A stretch of DNA of 64,000 bases, taken from positions 174,501 to 238,500 of the forward strand of contig JAMWET010001910.1 of NCBI GenBank assembly GCA_024036415.1. Reading direction: 5' to 3'. The position numbers were made by a program, and so were the translations under genes. The stretch is from Prochilodus magdalenae (taxonomy: Eukaryota; Chordata; Actinopteri; Characiformes; Prochilodontidae). The notes below the pieces were generated by a model. That model ran no database searches. It was not told where the DNA came from and saw nothing but the letters and a program-made list of their open reading frames with translations. Shown piece after piece: positions 1-12,800 of this stretch (the stretch's first letter is position 1; every line of letters begins with the position of its first letter).

Positions 1-2776
1 AGGTGTGTGATGTTGTAGAGCTGTTTTTTTACCAAAGAGTAAAAGAGTAATGGCGATGGCATCATAAAATACATGAAAATCCAGGATGATTTAAACTACA
101 ATCTGTGTGGATCTGCCAAGATCAGTAATGGGTCATCACTGGGTCGTCCAGCAGAACAAATGAAAAAATTAGTCCACATCAATGGACTAAAATTGCCCTA
201 CTGATGCCCAATCCTAAAAAATGCCCAACTGAACTCAAAATCAAGCTTTTGCCATGCCATCTCGGCCCCCTAATATAAAACCCTTAGAAATGGAGAGTGC
301 CCAAAAGAGGGCCTGGGACCCTTAACAATCTAGACAGGTTTTTAGAGAGGAATCTCGGATTTCCTGCTCTGTATTCTCCAACTTGGTAAGATGACTAAGT
401 GCTGTTTTATTGGCAATGGGAGGTTGTCCAAAGTATAAAACGCAGATGTGTCATTAATTGTGGCGTATTTTGTATAAAAAATACTGGCCCCCTCATGTTT
501 CTCTGAAAGTAGAACTAAAACAATATTTCTCAACTTGTTCAGATCTACCTTAGAGAGTGTTATTTGCTGTCCACTACATATATATTGGGATTGGGATAAC
601 AGCAACAGCAAAGACCTGAAACTCCTAGAGTGAACACAATGCACAAAAGTTTTTTATCTACTGAACCCACAGCGTTAAGCTACTACTGACTATTACTACT
701 ATTCAATCCACCCATCCTAGCTCTAACACAGACACACACTGCTTATCTAGACTGTTTGTTTATCAGAGGGAACTGGAGGCCTAATTTTCAGTTATGTAAG
801 TATTTGTAAGAGTGATTCAGTGAAGAATCATTTATTAAATGTTTGATCAAACCGAATAAGTCTGGTTCTCCAGCCCTTTAGACAAGGACACATTAAAACC
901 AACTCAATACTGAATACAAAACTGCAATGTGAGGTATATGGTAAAGTGACCTGTAGAATCTGCACATAAGAATAAGCAATGATATAGAAACGTCCCAGTT
1001 CAAACAAAGCCTATTACTAACCTCACAAAGAAATTCGGAGTAGATTTGCAAATTAATTTTTAACAGATTTGGTCTGTTGCTATTTGAGCGTTTTATGGTG
1101 TTTCATGTATCCAGGCTCCACATAGGCGCACAGGCAACGCTCAAGGCAGAAGTTATTCTTTTTTAATAGGAACAATACACATTAGTCAGCACCATTATTA
1201 TTATGAGCATGGGTAGGCTTTCCTTTCTTAAAGGTAATTTAGGACAATGTACCTGCATTGTATTATTCAGACCAATGTACAGTTTAACAAAGTTACAGAG
1301 GTCTTGAACAAGGCTTGGTATAGCATGGCGTCCTTGTCTGTGCGTGAATAGATTTTAAGGCAAAACTCTTTTTTTCTTTTCCAATCTCATTACAATTCAT
1401 TTAAAGCAAATAACTGGATGGCATCTGGTTATCAGAGGTCTTGAAATGTATATGTGCAGGAGTAATTAACAAAAGAGCAATAACTTGCTCACTCACATTG
1501 AGTGAAATGAGATCGAGACTCTTTCAGCTGGGGGGTCACATCAGTTTTATCAACAAACAGCTTTTCACCCCTTCTTTTGTCCTTTGTCTACCAGAACACC
1601 ACAATGGCTGTCCTGAGTTCTTTCCAATAACACTAGCCCACTCTCCCAAAGACACACATGCACACACACACACACACACACACATTTGCATGACCGCTTT
1701 TAAAATGGCCAGTTCAGCTGTCTGAATATAAACTAATATCCTGTAATAAAAAAGATGTAACTTTTATATGGTTTTCAAGCACCTGTTCTACATTGGCATG
1801 TATAACTTTAGTACATTTAGTACATACATCAGTTGTTACAGTATTAGGACAATGGCACACTACAGCTATGGGATTCCTCAAAAATCAGGGTCACTAGCAC
1901 CTAATCCATGAAAAAAAATCATGAAAAGTGAAACACAGTCAAATGATAGATGAACACACAGACACACTAAGGTATAGAAAAAATTGTGTATACATTGTGG
2001 TTTATCTAAACCAAGGCAAAAATAAATTGAACGTACAAGTATGAAATGCACACTGCATGTAGGCCAGGGTCACCATTAAGGTAGCTGTTTCACGTTTGAC
2101 AAGAAACAGATTTACAGTAAAATATCTGAAAACAAACACAACCCACTATTAAGCTTTACACATGCTTAAAGCCTGCCATGCTGAGAGGCTGCAGTGAAGT
2201 TTAGAGTCTGAGCATCCCTCTCTCTCACTCCCCATGGAGGAATGTAAACACATGAAATTCCTGTTAAAGTCAAGAGCAGCACTTGACAGCCATGAACTCC
2301 AGAGCCAGTCAACAATGTTTACAGCGGATCACCGTCTAATAAACACCCCATCACACCTGTACTCCGAGCATGACACATTATCACTGGGAAGGCTTCTAAA
2401 TCCACCCAGAGGCCTGCTATCATGCGTCATCCCCTGTGTCCAAAAAGGATGATCTGTGTGTTGCAATAAAGAGTTAAAACATTGGGGTGGTCTGCATTTA
2501 CAGTGCCTCAGACAAAGAAAGAGAAGAGGCTGAAAAGAGTTGGAGCAATAAGAGAGATGGAGCTGGCAGGAACTGGAATGTACCTTTGCTGCTTTATCCA
2601 GAACACTAGCACAGTTACACTGATGAACCCGCTACTGTCATATCATATATCAAGGGATAACCAAAAACAAAACATGTCACCCTTTATTTAATTTTCTGCA
2701 ATATCTGAGCCCATAAGGCCCTTAACAAAAATGATTTATGAAAATGCCATTAAGAATGGATCAACAGAAATGCATT

Positions 2777-2834
<58 letters not shown>

Positions 2835-3819
2835 CAAATATTTTTGAAGATACATGCTTTGGTTTTGCAAACAGCTGTGAAATATGAAGTGTAACATGGT
2901 AGACAACAGCATGTAGATGCATACTCACATGGTAAGTGACCACTGAAGTTACAAATATGAAAGAAAGGAGTGTGTCCGATGTCCTCCATAACCTTAGTGT
3001 CTGTTCCTACACATCTATGTGCATTTTTCTGCCTAAGTCTTACTATGACCATAAAACATTAGTAACAAACCTCTCTCTCTCTCTCTCTCTCTCTTTCCCT
3101 TTCTCTCTCTGCTTATGCCTGAGGCCTCAGACTTAACAAACACGCCGTTTATCTTTTTTCTCTTTTCCTTTTTTTTGAGTGTGCATTTCTATAGCATAAC
3201 CATCTTCTTTGCCACTCCCTCTGCTCTATCCCTCTCTTCCAACATCTCTCCATTTCTGCCACCCATCTCTGTACTAACCTTTTACCTTTGGCCTTATTCT
3301 ATCAGGAGTATGTTCACCTTAACCCTTCCCTGGGATGCATCACCACTGGTCATTTGAGTCTCTGTCCAGACTCAGGGCCCCAAATATCCCCCTCAGAACC
3401 CATCCAACACCAGCTTTCCTATAGTAACCACCACCCATCCAACCACCCCCCCACCAAACCAACTACCCCAACACACACACCCACACCCACACACACACAC
3501 ACCACCCAGCAACAAAAGACCCTTCCATCACGTTTATGGCAGTGCAGACTGAATGTCAAGGGCCCTGATGGAAAGTCTCAATGCTGTAAGAGGCGAAGGT
3601 CCACTATGAGCTCAAACACAGAAGCAGCGGTGAACAGGACAGAGAATATTTACAAGCCTCTGACTTTTCCAAAGAAGTACTAACCCTCTCAGAGAATCAA
3701 AGCCACGGAAATGTTAAAGCATAAGAAGGAAAACAAATCTCTTTACTTTCCTTTTTCTTTCCTGTCTCTGTTTTAACTGAGCAGCCAGAATCAGGTGCAG
3801 CAGGATTAGCTGAGCCGTT
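1..3819. other. No gene recognised; probably intron of the minus-strand gene
   Basis: AT-rich sequence with a short CA run (about 1655-1685), an AAT trinucleotide array (2780-2832) and a CT array (3071-3110). Open frames here are short, lack recognisable domains and overlap simple repeats. Confidence 0.5.
2780..2832. repeat. (AAT)n microsatellite
   Basis: About 17 uninterrupted trinucleotide units. The polytyrosine and polyisoleucine open frames seen on the opposite strand are artefacts of this array. Confidence 0.95.
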
Positions 3820-4680
3820 TCCACTGCGTGTTTAACACTACGCGTCATGCCTTCTAGCGCAGGTCCGGGACTTTAAGGTGCTGTTACCAACACGCTTACC
3901 TTCAAAAAATCTCTGTAAGGCCTCCGTTTCATATACCACCTCCATCCTAGCGGGTCCAGGTTAAAAACTCCATGTACGGTTCCCTCCGGCCGGTGGAAGT
4001 GGCGGGGGTCGACAGCCTCTCAAACATTCATCCAGTCTGCCGCGTTCAAACTCCTCTATCGGCCAGGCTGCTCCTCAGGGACTCACCCTCACCACCACCG
4101 CCCCCCAGACTCCAGACCAGCAGCGAGCACTTTCTCGACTCGCCCAGAGCCCCCCGCCCCCTACACGGTCTAATTCAGCTGTTAATGATATTACAAAGTT
4201 TTCATTCGAGTCTACAGGAGTCCGCTTCTCCGGGGCTGCGCTAAAACCTGCAGGTAACTTTCAGCCTCGCGCTGCAGGTGTTAGCATATTCCAGTTGATC
4301 CCGTGGACTGAGGACTTCGCTAGATTACAAGTGTTCAGGTAAAATCAACACTGGGCGCAAGAACAGGTTTATTCCGTGGCAGAGCTGTTTCACGGACTGT
4401 CGTTTTGTCCTGCGCGCTAAGGAAACCTTGTGTGTACTCACTCTCTCCCTCCTTAGTCTGAGCGCGCGGAGCTGAGCTGAGCTGAGGGGGAGACAAGAGG
4501 ATGCGCGACAAGAGGACCCCCCCCCCACCCACCCACCTAAAAAAAAAACCAAAAAAAAAAAACACCGGAGCCCGAGACATAGAAAGAGAACCAGTGAACA
4601 AGCTAAGATAACATAGAGCTTTAGCCTGGTTTCATCACAGTACATCACGATCTTTGGCAACGTCAGATGAAGAACTGACT
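3820..4680 (-). promoter_or_regulatory. CpG-rich promoter-like region
   Basis: GC- and CpG-rich sequence around 3830-4500 contrasts with the AT-rich flanks, and it overlaps the probable minus-strand first exon. It also contains a C/A homopolymer stretch at 4515-4562. Together these suggest a transcription start for the gene running left. Confidence 0.45.
3900..3945 (-). CDS. Probable first coding exon of an unrecognised minus-strand gene
   Basis: On the - strand an ATG in strong Kozak context (AGGATGG) opens MEVVYETEALQRFFE plus one base and runs into a good donor, G|GTAAGCG. An in-frame TAA lies six codons upstream, so translation would start here. The exon sits at the edge of a CpG-rich patch, and the rest of the gene would lie left of the window. 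I do not recognise the peptide. In human the head-to-head neighbour of TMEM80 is DEAF1, but these residues do not look like a DEAF1 start. Confidence 0.45.
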
Positions 4681-4849
4681 AAGATAAATATTCCTGTGTA
4701 GTGTTCTTCGTTCTGTCTAGGATCATCACAGGTCAGGGGAGAGTAAATCGTCAGAACAAGTTTACATGTTTAATATTCAGGCTAAGTTTTAGCTAGAACT
4801 GTGCAGGTTACCCTACGCTTCCTGTTAGAAAATACAACAGATGGGGACT

Positions 4850-5245
4850 ACACCATGTTAAACCATCTTAAACCAGCAGCAGACCAGCACTACATCACCT
4901 TACACCATCTTAAACCAGCAGCAGACCAGCACTACATCACCTTACACCATCTTAAACCAGCAGCAGACCAGCACTACATCACCTTACACCATCTTAAACC
5001 AGCAGCAGACCAGCGCTACATATCTTAAACCAGCAGTAGACCAGAACTACATCAACGTACACCATCTTTAACCAGCAGCAGAGCAGAACTACATATATTA
5101 AACCAGCAGTGGGCTGGAACTATACCATCTTAAACCAGAAGCAGAGCAGCACTATGTCAACTTTGCCCATCTTTAACCAGCAGCAGACAAGCACTATGTC
5201 AGCTTAATCGATCTTAAACCAGCAGCAGACCAGACTAGTACTGTA
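4850..5245. repeat. Minisatellite A, 42-bp unit
   Basis: Nearly perfect 42-base units (core CTTAAACCAGCAGCAGACCA) at the left, decaying to the right. Because 42 is a multiple of three, it translates as a spurious HLKPAADQHYIT repeat peptide. Confidence 0.9.
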
Positions 5246-5299
5246 CCAGCTCAAAAGAGCATAGACCAGCACAATGCAAACTTAATTCAGCACAGATCA

Positions 5300-6122
5300 T
5301 CTTAAATCAACAGCTGACCAATACTTAATTGAGCACTATACCTGTCTAAACCACCATAAAGCAGTTTAATCGAGCACTATACCAGTTTAAACCAGCATAA
5401 AGGAGCTTAATCGAGCACTATACCAGTTTAAACCAGCATAAAGGAGCTTAATCGAGCACTATACCAGTTTAAACCAGCATAAAGCATCTTAATTGAGCAC
5501 TATACCAGTTTAAACCGCATAAAGCATGTTAATTGAGCACTATACCAGTTTAAACCGCATAAAGCATGTTAATTGAGGACCACACCAGTTTTAACCAGGA
5601 TAAAGCATCTTAATCGAGCACTATACCAGTTTTAACCAGGATAAAGCATCTTAATCGAGCACTATACCAGTTTAAACCAGCATAAAGCATCTTAATTGAG
5701 CACTATACCAGTTTAAACCAGCATAAAGGAGCTTAATCGAGCACTATACCAGTTTAAACCGCATAAAGCATCTTAATCGAGCACTATACCAGTTTAAACC
5801 AGCATAAAGCATCTTAATGGAGCACTATACCAGTTTAAACCGCATAAAGCATGTTAATTGAGGACTATACCAGTTTTAACCAGTATAAAGCAGCTTAATT
5901 AAGCACTATACCAGTTTAAACCAGCATAAAGCATCTTAATCAAGGACTATATCGGTTTTATACCAGCATAAAGCAGCTTAATCGAGCACTATTCCAGTTT
6001 AAACCAGCATAAAGCATCTTAATTAAGCACTATACCAGTTTAAACCAGAATGAAGCATCTTAATTGAGCACTATACCAGTTTAAACCAGTCTTATTGAGC
6101 ACTATACCCACTTAAACCAGTG
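5300..6122. repeat. Minisatellite B, 40-41-bp unit
   Basis: About 20 copies of a unit with core GAGCACTATACCAGTTTAAA followed by CCAGCATAAAG. The shared TTAAACCAGCA motif links it to minisatellite A, so the two arrays probably have one origin. Confidence 0.92.
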
Positions 6123-7209
6123 TGCAATTCCAAAAACTGTCCACCGAACATTCCACCAGCCCACCAAAAAAGGGAAAACCGCCCATTTCATTTTCATTTC
6201 GAATCATAGGTTTGTAAGTGGGTGAGGAGAAATGCATCTTGGCATTTTCTCTCCTGACTAAAGTGCACAGACACCAGAGAACTTAAAAGAAGAATTTAAA
6301 AGCTGACTAAATGCACTCTATGGTGCCTGTGAATCAGAAACTGTAATGATCATTTTTTTGCAGTTATAATTTTGAGGTTGCATTGACTCCATACGTTCTG
6401 TGTCAGTCAGCAGTGCATCAGTAAAAGGAGTTACATCAGCTTCTGTCACACCTAAAGAATGAACTGGAAAAAAATGGTGACATTTTGGATTCATTTCTTT
6501 TTTAATCTACTGACACTTTTAAGTCACTTTAGCACATAGCGTTTTACTGGTGTTATGTATTCCACTATGTGCAGGGCTTCGGTGGGCACCCATATGAGAC
6601 GTATGAGCTGAATGCAGTGGTAGTGGTTTATGGAGGTGGTGTTGTATTTTTCTATGCGTGTTGACTGAGAGGGAGTTTGGTGAGGGATTGTGAATGGATG
6701 AGGTGTAAAATGCCTGCAGTGAATACTGTATGAGCTGAATGATCTGTTTCTCCTCTCTTTATCTGCGACCTCTTTACACACAATAGTGCTGTGTGCCATC
6801 CCCCCCACAACTTATGAGATGCTGTTTTGTTGTCTTTATCCTCACAGCTGGAGCATCTCTCTCTCTCTCTTTCGCTCTGTCTCTCTCTCTCTCGCTCTTT
6901 CTCCCCCTTTCTCTCTCTCTCTCTTTCCCTCTCCTCTGTTTGACCTGAACAACGCGCCTGTTCTTTCCTTGACACTGTGTAGATTGTTTGGAAGGATGCA
7001 AGCAAGAAAAAGAGAAATAGAGGCCTCGGAGGACAATGAAACATCTGGCCATGTTAATGCACTTCATCTCCCTGTGTGTATATCCAATGTATGTACGTCT
7101 GTGTGCATGTGATCCTATACTGGCAGAGTGATCCTGTACTGCTAGGGGTTCACAATCAAACTATGTGTTTCTGCGTGTGTGTTTAAGAAAGGGAGAGAGA
7201 GAAAAAGAG

Positions 7210-7258
<49 letters not shown>

Positions 7259-7440
7259 TACACTACAACATAGAAATACATATAATCATTATCATTTGCA
7301 GAAGTGAGCAGCCTAGTTAAGAGCAGGGCTGCCTGAATGTTGGTCAACAGGCCAAAGATGTTCCATACGAATGCGAATCTTAACCTCACCATTCTCAGCC
7401 CATTAGAGAACTAAATGTTTTATACTTCTGTATGTAATGT

Positions 7441-7492
<52 letters not shown>
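7441..7492. repeat. (TA)n microsatellite
   Basis: About 25 TA units leading into a short TG run. Confidence 0.95.
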
Positions 7493-7497
<5 letters not shown>

Positions 7498-7746
7498 ATT
7501 TTGTATATTTTAGGCCCCACAAGACTAAAAGCAGCCAAGTAAACTACAAACAAAAGGAGGATGTTTTATCTGGTCATTAGCTTAGGCAACAAATACTGCG
7601 TTGGTCATGTACACTGACCTATACAAATATTGGACAGTCTTGAGTTTGTTGTTGACAATGAGCATGTGTCTGCCTGATGCGAGAGGGGCTGGGGGCTCCG
7701 CTGCACAAATTCTTCTCTATCTCTCTCTCTCTATCTCTCTGTCTCA

Positions 7747-7781
7747 AACACACACATGCACAAATGCACACACACACACAC

Positions 7782-7825
<44 letters not shown>

Positions 7826-7826
7826 C
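7747..7826. repeat. (CA)n microsatellite
   Basis: About 35 mostly uninterrupted CA units, with scattered variant units at the left. Confidence 0.95.
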
Positions 7827-8264
7827 AGGTGTGCTTCCTCACAGCATTCTGACACATTTATCTTACCCTGCATTCCAACAAATTAAGGGCCCCACATCAA
7901 TGAAAAGTGAATTTTTCTGACCTTCTTTTTAAATAAAGTTTGATGTTGAATGTAAACATTGTCAAAGTTGTGTAATTCACTGTCTGCTTCCTTCAGTCTA
8001 TTAATGGAAACCAAACTGCAAAACCAGACTGGAAAACTACTAACACAAAAACAAAAAGAAAAATTACGTATATATCCACTACAGCAGATCACCCCCACCT
8101 ATTCACACTGAGATGAGACATTTTTATTAAGGCATAATACAGGTGGGCCAATCAGAGCAGAGCTCATTTACATATACCAGTAATAAAAGCAGTCTGTTTA
8201 TGTCTAAGGGGTAAAACAAGACTGGAAATGATAACAAGGCTATAAACCTGCAAAGATGATGTGA

Positions 8265-8589
8265 GAGAAAGAGTTTGCATGAGAGAGAGCAAGAGAGAGA
8301 GAAAGAGAAATAAAGTGAGAAAAAATAAAAACGAGTGTGAAAAAAACTAAAAGAAAGAAAGAAAGAAACAAATAAAGTAAGAAAGAAAGAAAGAAAAAGA
8401 AAAAAAGAATGAAAGAAAAAAAGAAAGAAAGAGAAAAAAAGAAAGAAAGAAAAAAAGAAAAAGAAAGAAAGAAAGAAAGAAGGAAAAAGAAAGAAAGAAA
8501 GAATAAAAAAGAAAGAAAGATAGAAAGAAAGAAAGAGAAAGAAAAAAAGAAAGAAAGTAGCGAGAGAGGAAATGAGGACGATAAAGAAG

Positions 8590-8638
<49 letters not shown>

Positions 8639-8665
8639 GGGAGAGTGGGAGAGTGGGGCAGGGGG
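8265..8665. repeat. Polypurine tract, GAAA and GA repeats
   Basis: About 400 bases of almost pure purine on the + strand: GAAA units changing to GA and GGGA units. It ends roughly 160 bases before the tmem80 start codon. Long open frames here (poly-KER, poly-FSL) are artefacts. Confidence 0.95.
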
Positions 8666-8679
8666 GGTGATGTACACAG

Positions 8680-9240
8680 ACACTCAGAAAGGCTAGTTCC
8701 AGACTGACTCCGTATGCAACTGTAATGTTAGAGGCGGCTGACCTGTATGACCTCCTCCTCACTAGGTGGCGGTAAAGATTCTAACGAGGACCGAAATCAC
8801 TGGACCCACAGACGCGCTGAACCAACATGGCGACAGGGAGAGCGGGTAAGCGTTGCCGTTGCCATAGAGACCGTTAGTTTTTATAAAAGCTCTTTAGGGA
8901 GGTGTTGAGAAAGTAAATGAGATTCAGGTAGATAAGTTAACACTGGCTTCAGTTTATAAACACAGCGCGTTGAAACAGCCCCGAAACGCCTCTTATCCTC
9001 AGTGAGCGGACTGGAGCGGGGAGCGGGGAGCTGTGAGCTCTCCAGAGTGGAGTCACCTCAGTACTGACTCTGGTACTCAGACTAGTGTCTGATGAGTTCC
9101 TCCTCCTTATTAACACACCTGTCGCTGTATTCCTCCTCTGGTATAACTAACCGATATAACCGAGAGAAAGAGCTCTCAGTTAGACGTCCTAAGCGCTTTT
9201 TACAGTGTGAAATTCACTAGTCTCCTCTCACGCTGGAGCT
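8680..9240 (+). promoter_or_regulatory. tmem80: tmem80 promoter and CpG-rich first-exon region
   Basis: CG dinucleotides cluster around the tmem80 start and the first 400 bases of intron 1. The region directly follows a 400-base polypurine tract. No TATA box is apparent at a convincing position. Confidence 0.45.
8827..8845 (+). CDS. tmem80: tmem80 coding exon 1
   Basis: Encodes MATGRA plus one base. ATG is preceded by AAC and followed by G (good Kozak), and the exon ends at a strong donor GGTAAGC. A different upstream ATG at 8747 opens a 33-codon frame that reaches the same donor in another phase. Confidence 0.75.
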
Positions 9241-9857
9241 TGTTTCAAAAACCAGGGGTCCCACTGTCCCCCCGGGTTATTGAATTTCTGGACTATCATG
9301 GATGTGTCTGTTCCAGAAATGTAAATTGATGGGGTTTGTGATGCAGTATCAGGGATTTCTGTTTGTGATGCAGTATCAGGGATTTCTGTTTGTGATGCAG
9401 TATCAGGGATTTCTATTTGTGGCATCTTTAAAATTTAATATTATATTTGTTATATCACATGCCTCCTATATTGTGTGAGTGGTTCTTAGGGTTACTGGAT
9501 TCTTCTGTGCACATTTATCCTCTCATCCACTCTCGTCGCTTCATTGAGGATGTGGAGTTTCCTGTCCCTGCTAATTAACAAACATGCCAGGAAACTGCAT
9601 TTCTGTAATAACTGTGCTCTGTGTTTAAGCAGTGGAACCGGGAAAGCTTTATACTGGACGCTAGTAATAAAGCCCACAAACGGGTGGGTTTGGATGCTCG
9701 GCATAAAGTGGTCCTGTTTTTCCTTGCATAGAAATTCAGCTTTTTAGTCAGTGGAAAATCCGGAAAGTTGACTTAGAGTTGGAAGCTTGAAATACATATG
9801 CAAGGTGTGTTTATCTTATATGTTAGTGGTTATGTTTTGTCAATTGTCATATATATG

Positions 9858-9888
<31 letters not shown>

Positions 9889-12800
9889 GTGTATGTAATC
9901 TCTCTGCCTTCATTTTACTGTCTTCAGGTAGAAATGCCAATGTTGTATCCTTTTTGTAATGTGTGCTGTCCAAAGGCACTAGCATTGTGTGAGAAGGTCT
10001 GTAACTGTGACATGAGAGCTATTAATATAGTTTATGCAATATTAATGTGTGGGATAAAGACTTGCAACAAATTAGGGTGTGCTTTATGTCTGTAGGCTCA
10101 AATAGCAACCTTGTTGAGGTAATGAGTGCCGGAGACAAGCACGTAAATATGAGATATTTTTACAGGCAAACTAAATGGAGAAATCTTAAGGTGTGTGTTT
10201 ATAATACTAAATGAATATGAACTGAAATCCTCTTTACCTTAACCTGCTGCTGTAGCTCTCCTCAGTGCTCCTCCAAATCCTGCTTTACTTCTCTGCATTC
10301 TATAGTGTGTTTTACTTCCCTGCCAGCCTCAGTCTGATCATCTACAAAAGTGAGTACATTACTGAATACGGAAATAAGTAACTGCTGTAACACCATGTTC
10401 TTTTTAGTTGTATTATAATCCATTAGCAATGTGTGTTGTGTGTTGCAGGCCAGGTGCTAAGTTACCCGGATAGTGATTTGGCTCTGGACGTGTGTCTGCT
10501 GCTGCTTATGGCTACACTGGATATCATAAGACTTTACTGGGGTAAGCCAGGACCACCAGCACTGCCTAATCTAAATAATACATGTTGGTTAGGGAAGCAC
10601 AGAAAGTACATTTTTTGGCCGAAGTCAAACCCGAACAAAATGAAGCATTTGACCAAAGGCTGGATTCCAAACATGACTCTTACCGATCACAGCGTTTTAT
10701 TAATTTTGCCAATTTTTCACCACTGCATATATTAAATAGGCTAAATCCCACAAGGCAAGCAGATGTGAACCACATCTGGCAAAAATATGCTGGCCTACCG
10801 TCAGCACTGGCAATCTGGTGTGAGCTAAAAGTGGCCCACATATTTACAACATGTATATGGCCCACATGGCCCAAAACAGATCTGGTTAACTTCTGGCAGA
10901 GATACAGCAGAGTCGCCTGCTTTTGGCGTTTCACCTAATTTAGTGCGGTAGGTAGCCCACATCTTGCCACCAGGAGCGATCCACTCATGTGCCATCAACC
11001 CATCTGGCAAGTGGGCCAGATGAAAATGGGGAATGTGAGAAGACTTGGGCCAGAACAGATTTGATGATGAGTTTTTGTCTTAGTTTTCAAATAAAAAAAA
11101 CAATTACTGAACTTCACTACTGAACACTGAAAATGTTAACATCCCAACAGACATACCAACAAAGCATGATATGACTTAAACCCATCACAAAGAATGCCAT
11201 TCCAACAATCCATACTGGCTGCAATGTAAAATTTTGTGTTTCACAGACAAAGGAAAAGCCTGTAAGAGAAAATAGAGTGAGAGAAAAGGCGTGAGAGATA
11301 AAGTGCACATGTGTGCACTCATTTTCGGTTGCCATAGATTCTGTGCATCCCTAATATTGATGAATGTATTTAGAGCATCTTTTCTATTTTGTGCATCTCT
11401 GCCTGTGTTAGGAGTAAGAGGCAACCTGCAGGAGAGTGAGAAATATGTGGGTGGCAACCTCGTCATCACAGGACTCACACTCCTGTTGGCAGTGTACTTT
11501 CTGGTGTGGCAGTCATACGTCCTGAGAGCTGATGTCATCATTAACAGCATTCTGCTCTGTCTCTACGGCCTCACTGGAGTCGTTGGCTTTGGAGCGCTTG
11601 CTCGCTTCACCAGGTCAGAATTCAAGGGTTGAACATTGGGAAGAACTGGGAAGTGTAGGTTTGATGTTGTAATCACATGCAGTATGGAACGACTTTTGTG
11701 TAGCCTGTGCATGATGTGGTATTCATACATATGAGCGCATTGCCATCAGCTAAATTGAATCAATTGAAACAGTATGACAGACGGGACGGGCCGAGGCTAG
11801 CTGGTTAGCATTCTAACTTCAGTGGATATCTCTGCAACAAGGTATTAAACTAAACTGTTAACTAAGAGTTTTTAAATTTGAGAAGAGGGGGTGCTGCGGG
11901 GGTGAGTTTAAAGAATCTTCTTAAATCTGCTCTTAAATATGTTTCAAAATCATTTTAAAAAATGTTTTGCAGATCATAAATTTATAATGTATTGGAGGTG
12001 CATTATATTAAATTCCACTTAGGATCAATCAACCTTTATTTTCACTCTTTATATTGAGGATGACCCTCGGTTTCATTGCAGCTACACATTTACAGCTTAA
12101 AATAAAATATAATAAAATAAATTGGATTTTCTTCTGGGACACTACATTGATAAAAGACTGTTTTAAGCATATAGACAGTAGAATTAAAGAAACTATATGT
12201 AAAAATAAATTAAGACAACAGTTAGGATTTAATTAGAAAAAGGAGAAATAAAGCAACATCAAGATAATAAATAATAAGATAAGAGCGTGGGTTGATTTTA
12301 GGAATGTTATGACTTGCATGCCAAAACGAAATGAGAGCTACCTTGCATTCCACTAAGCATTTGGTTCTGTTTCCAAGCAGCTGCTTTGCCTAGACAGACC
12401 CTATCATGGAATCTGTGAAAGTTCCTTTTACTGCCTTGTAGTGAATCAAACTTAGAAGTATTTCTTGTTTTATATAAAGTGCTAGTCAGAAACTCCTCCT
12501 CTCTTCTACAATAAAGAGATAAAATGGATACTATAATCGTCTAGACAAGAGCTTCCCAACCACTGGCATACGCACTGGTATTGGGCCATGGGTTATTTAG
12601 AACAAGCCCACAACAAAGTGGGAAAGGCGAGGGCAGATTTTGTATTCTTATTTGCTGAACTCCACTATTATTTATCATTATTATTAAAGTAATAACTGCT
12701 TTAAAATGTTCAGAAACTAGCATCTTCATCTGGATTTGTGTAGGTTGCTGTTAAAGCTTTCGCCTTATGGTATGTAGCATAAGTGAAGAAGTCAAACATA

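Larger units (their letters stand above)
6123..8264. other. Intergenic, microsatellite-rich; no gene seen
   Basis: Contains CT/GA-rich runs at about 6855-6935, GA repeats at 7192-7256, a TA array at 7441-7492 and a CA array at 7747-7826. Open frames here are poly-SL or poly-HT artefacts. Confidence 0.6.

Noticed and set aside
4801..5028. Repeat protein with HLKPAADQHYIT units
   Set aside because: The 42-base minisatellite happens to keep frame; there is no splice or start context, and the array decays without regard to codons.
8127..8762. 211-residue minus-strand ORF and 95-residue plus-strand ORF
   Set aside because: Both are translations of a polypurine/polypyrimidine microsatellite with no other sequence content.
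11291..11632. tmem80 exon 4 starting at the ATG at 11291
   Set aside because: The residues before 11412 lack family similarity and the acceptor at 11411 joins in phase with exon 3.
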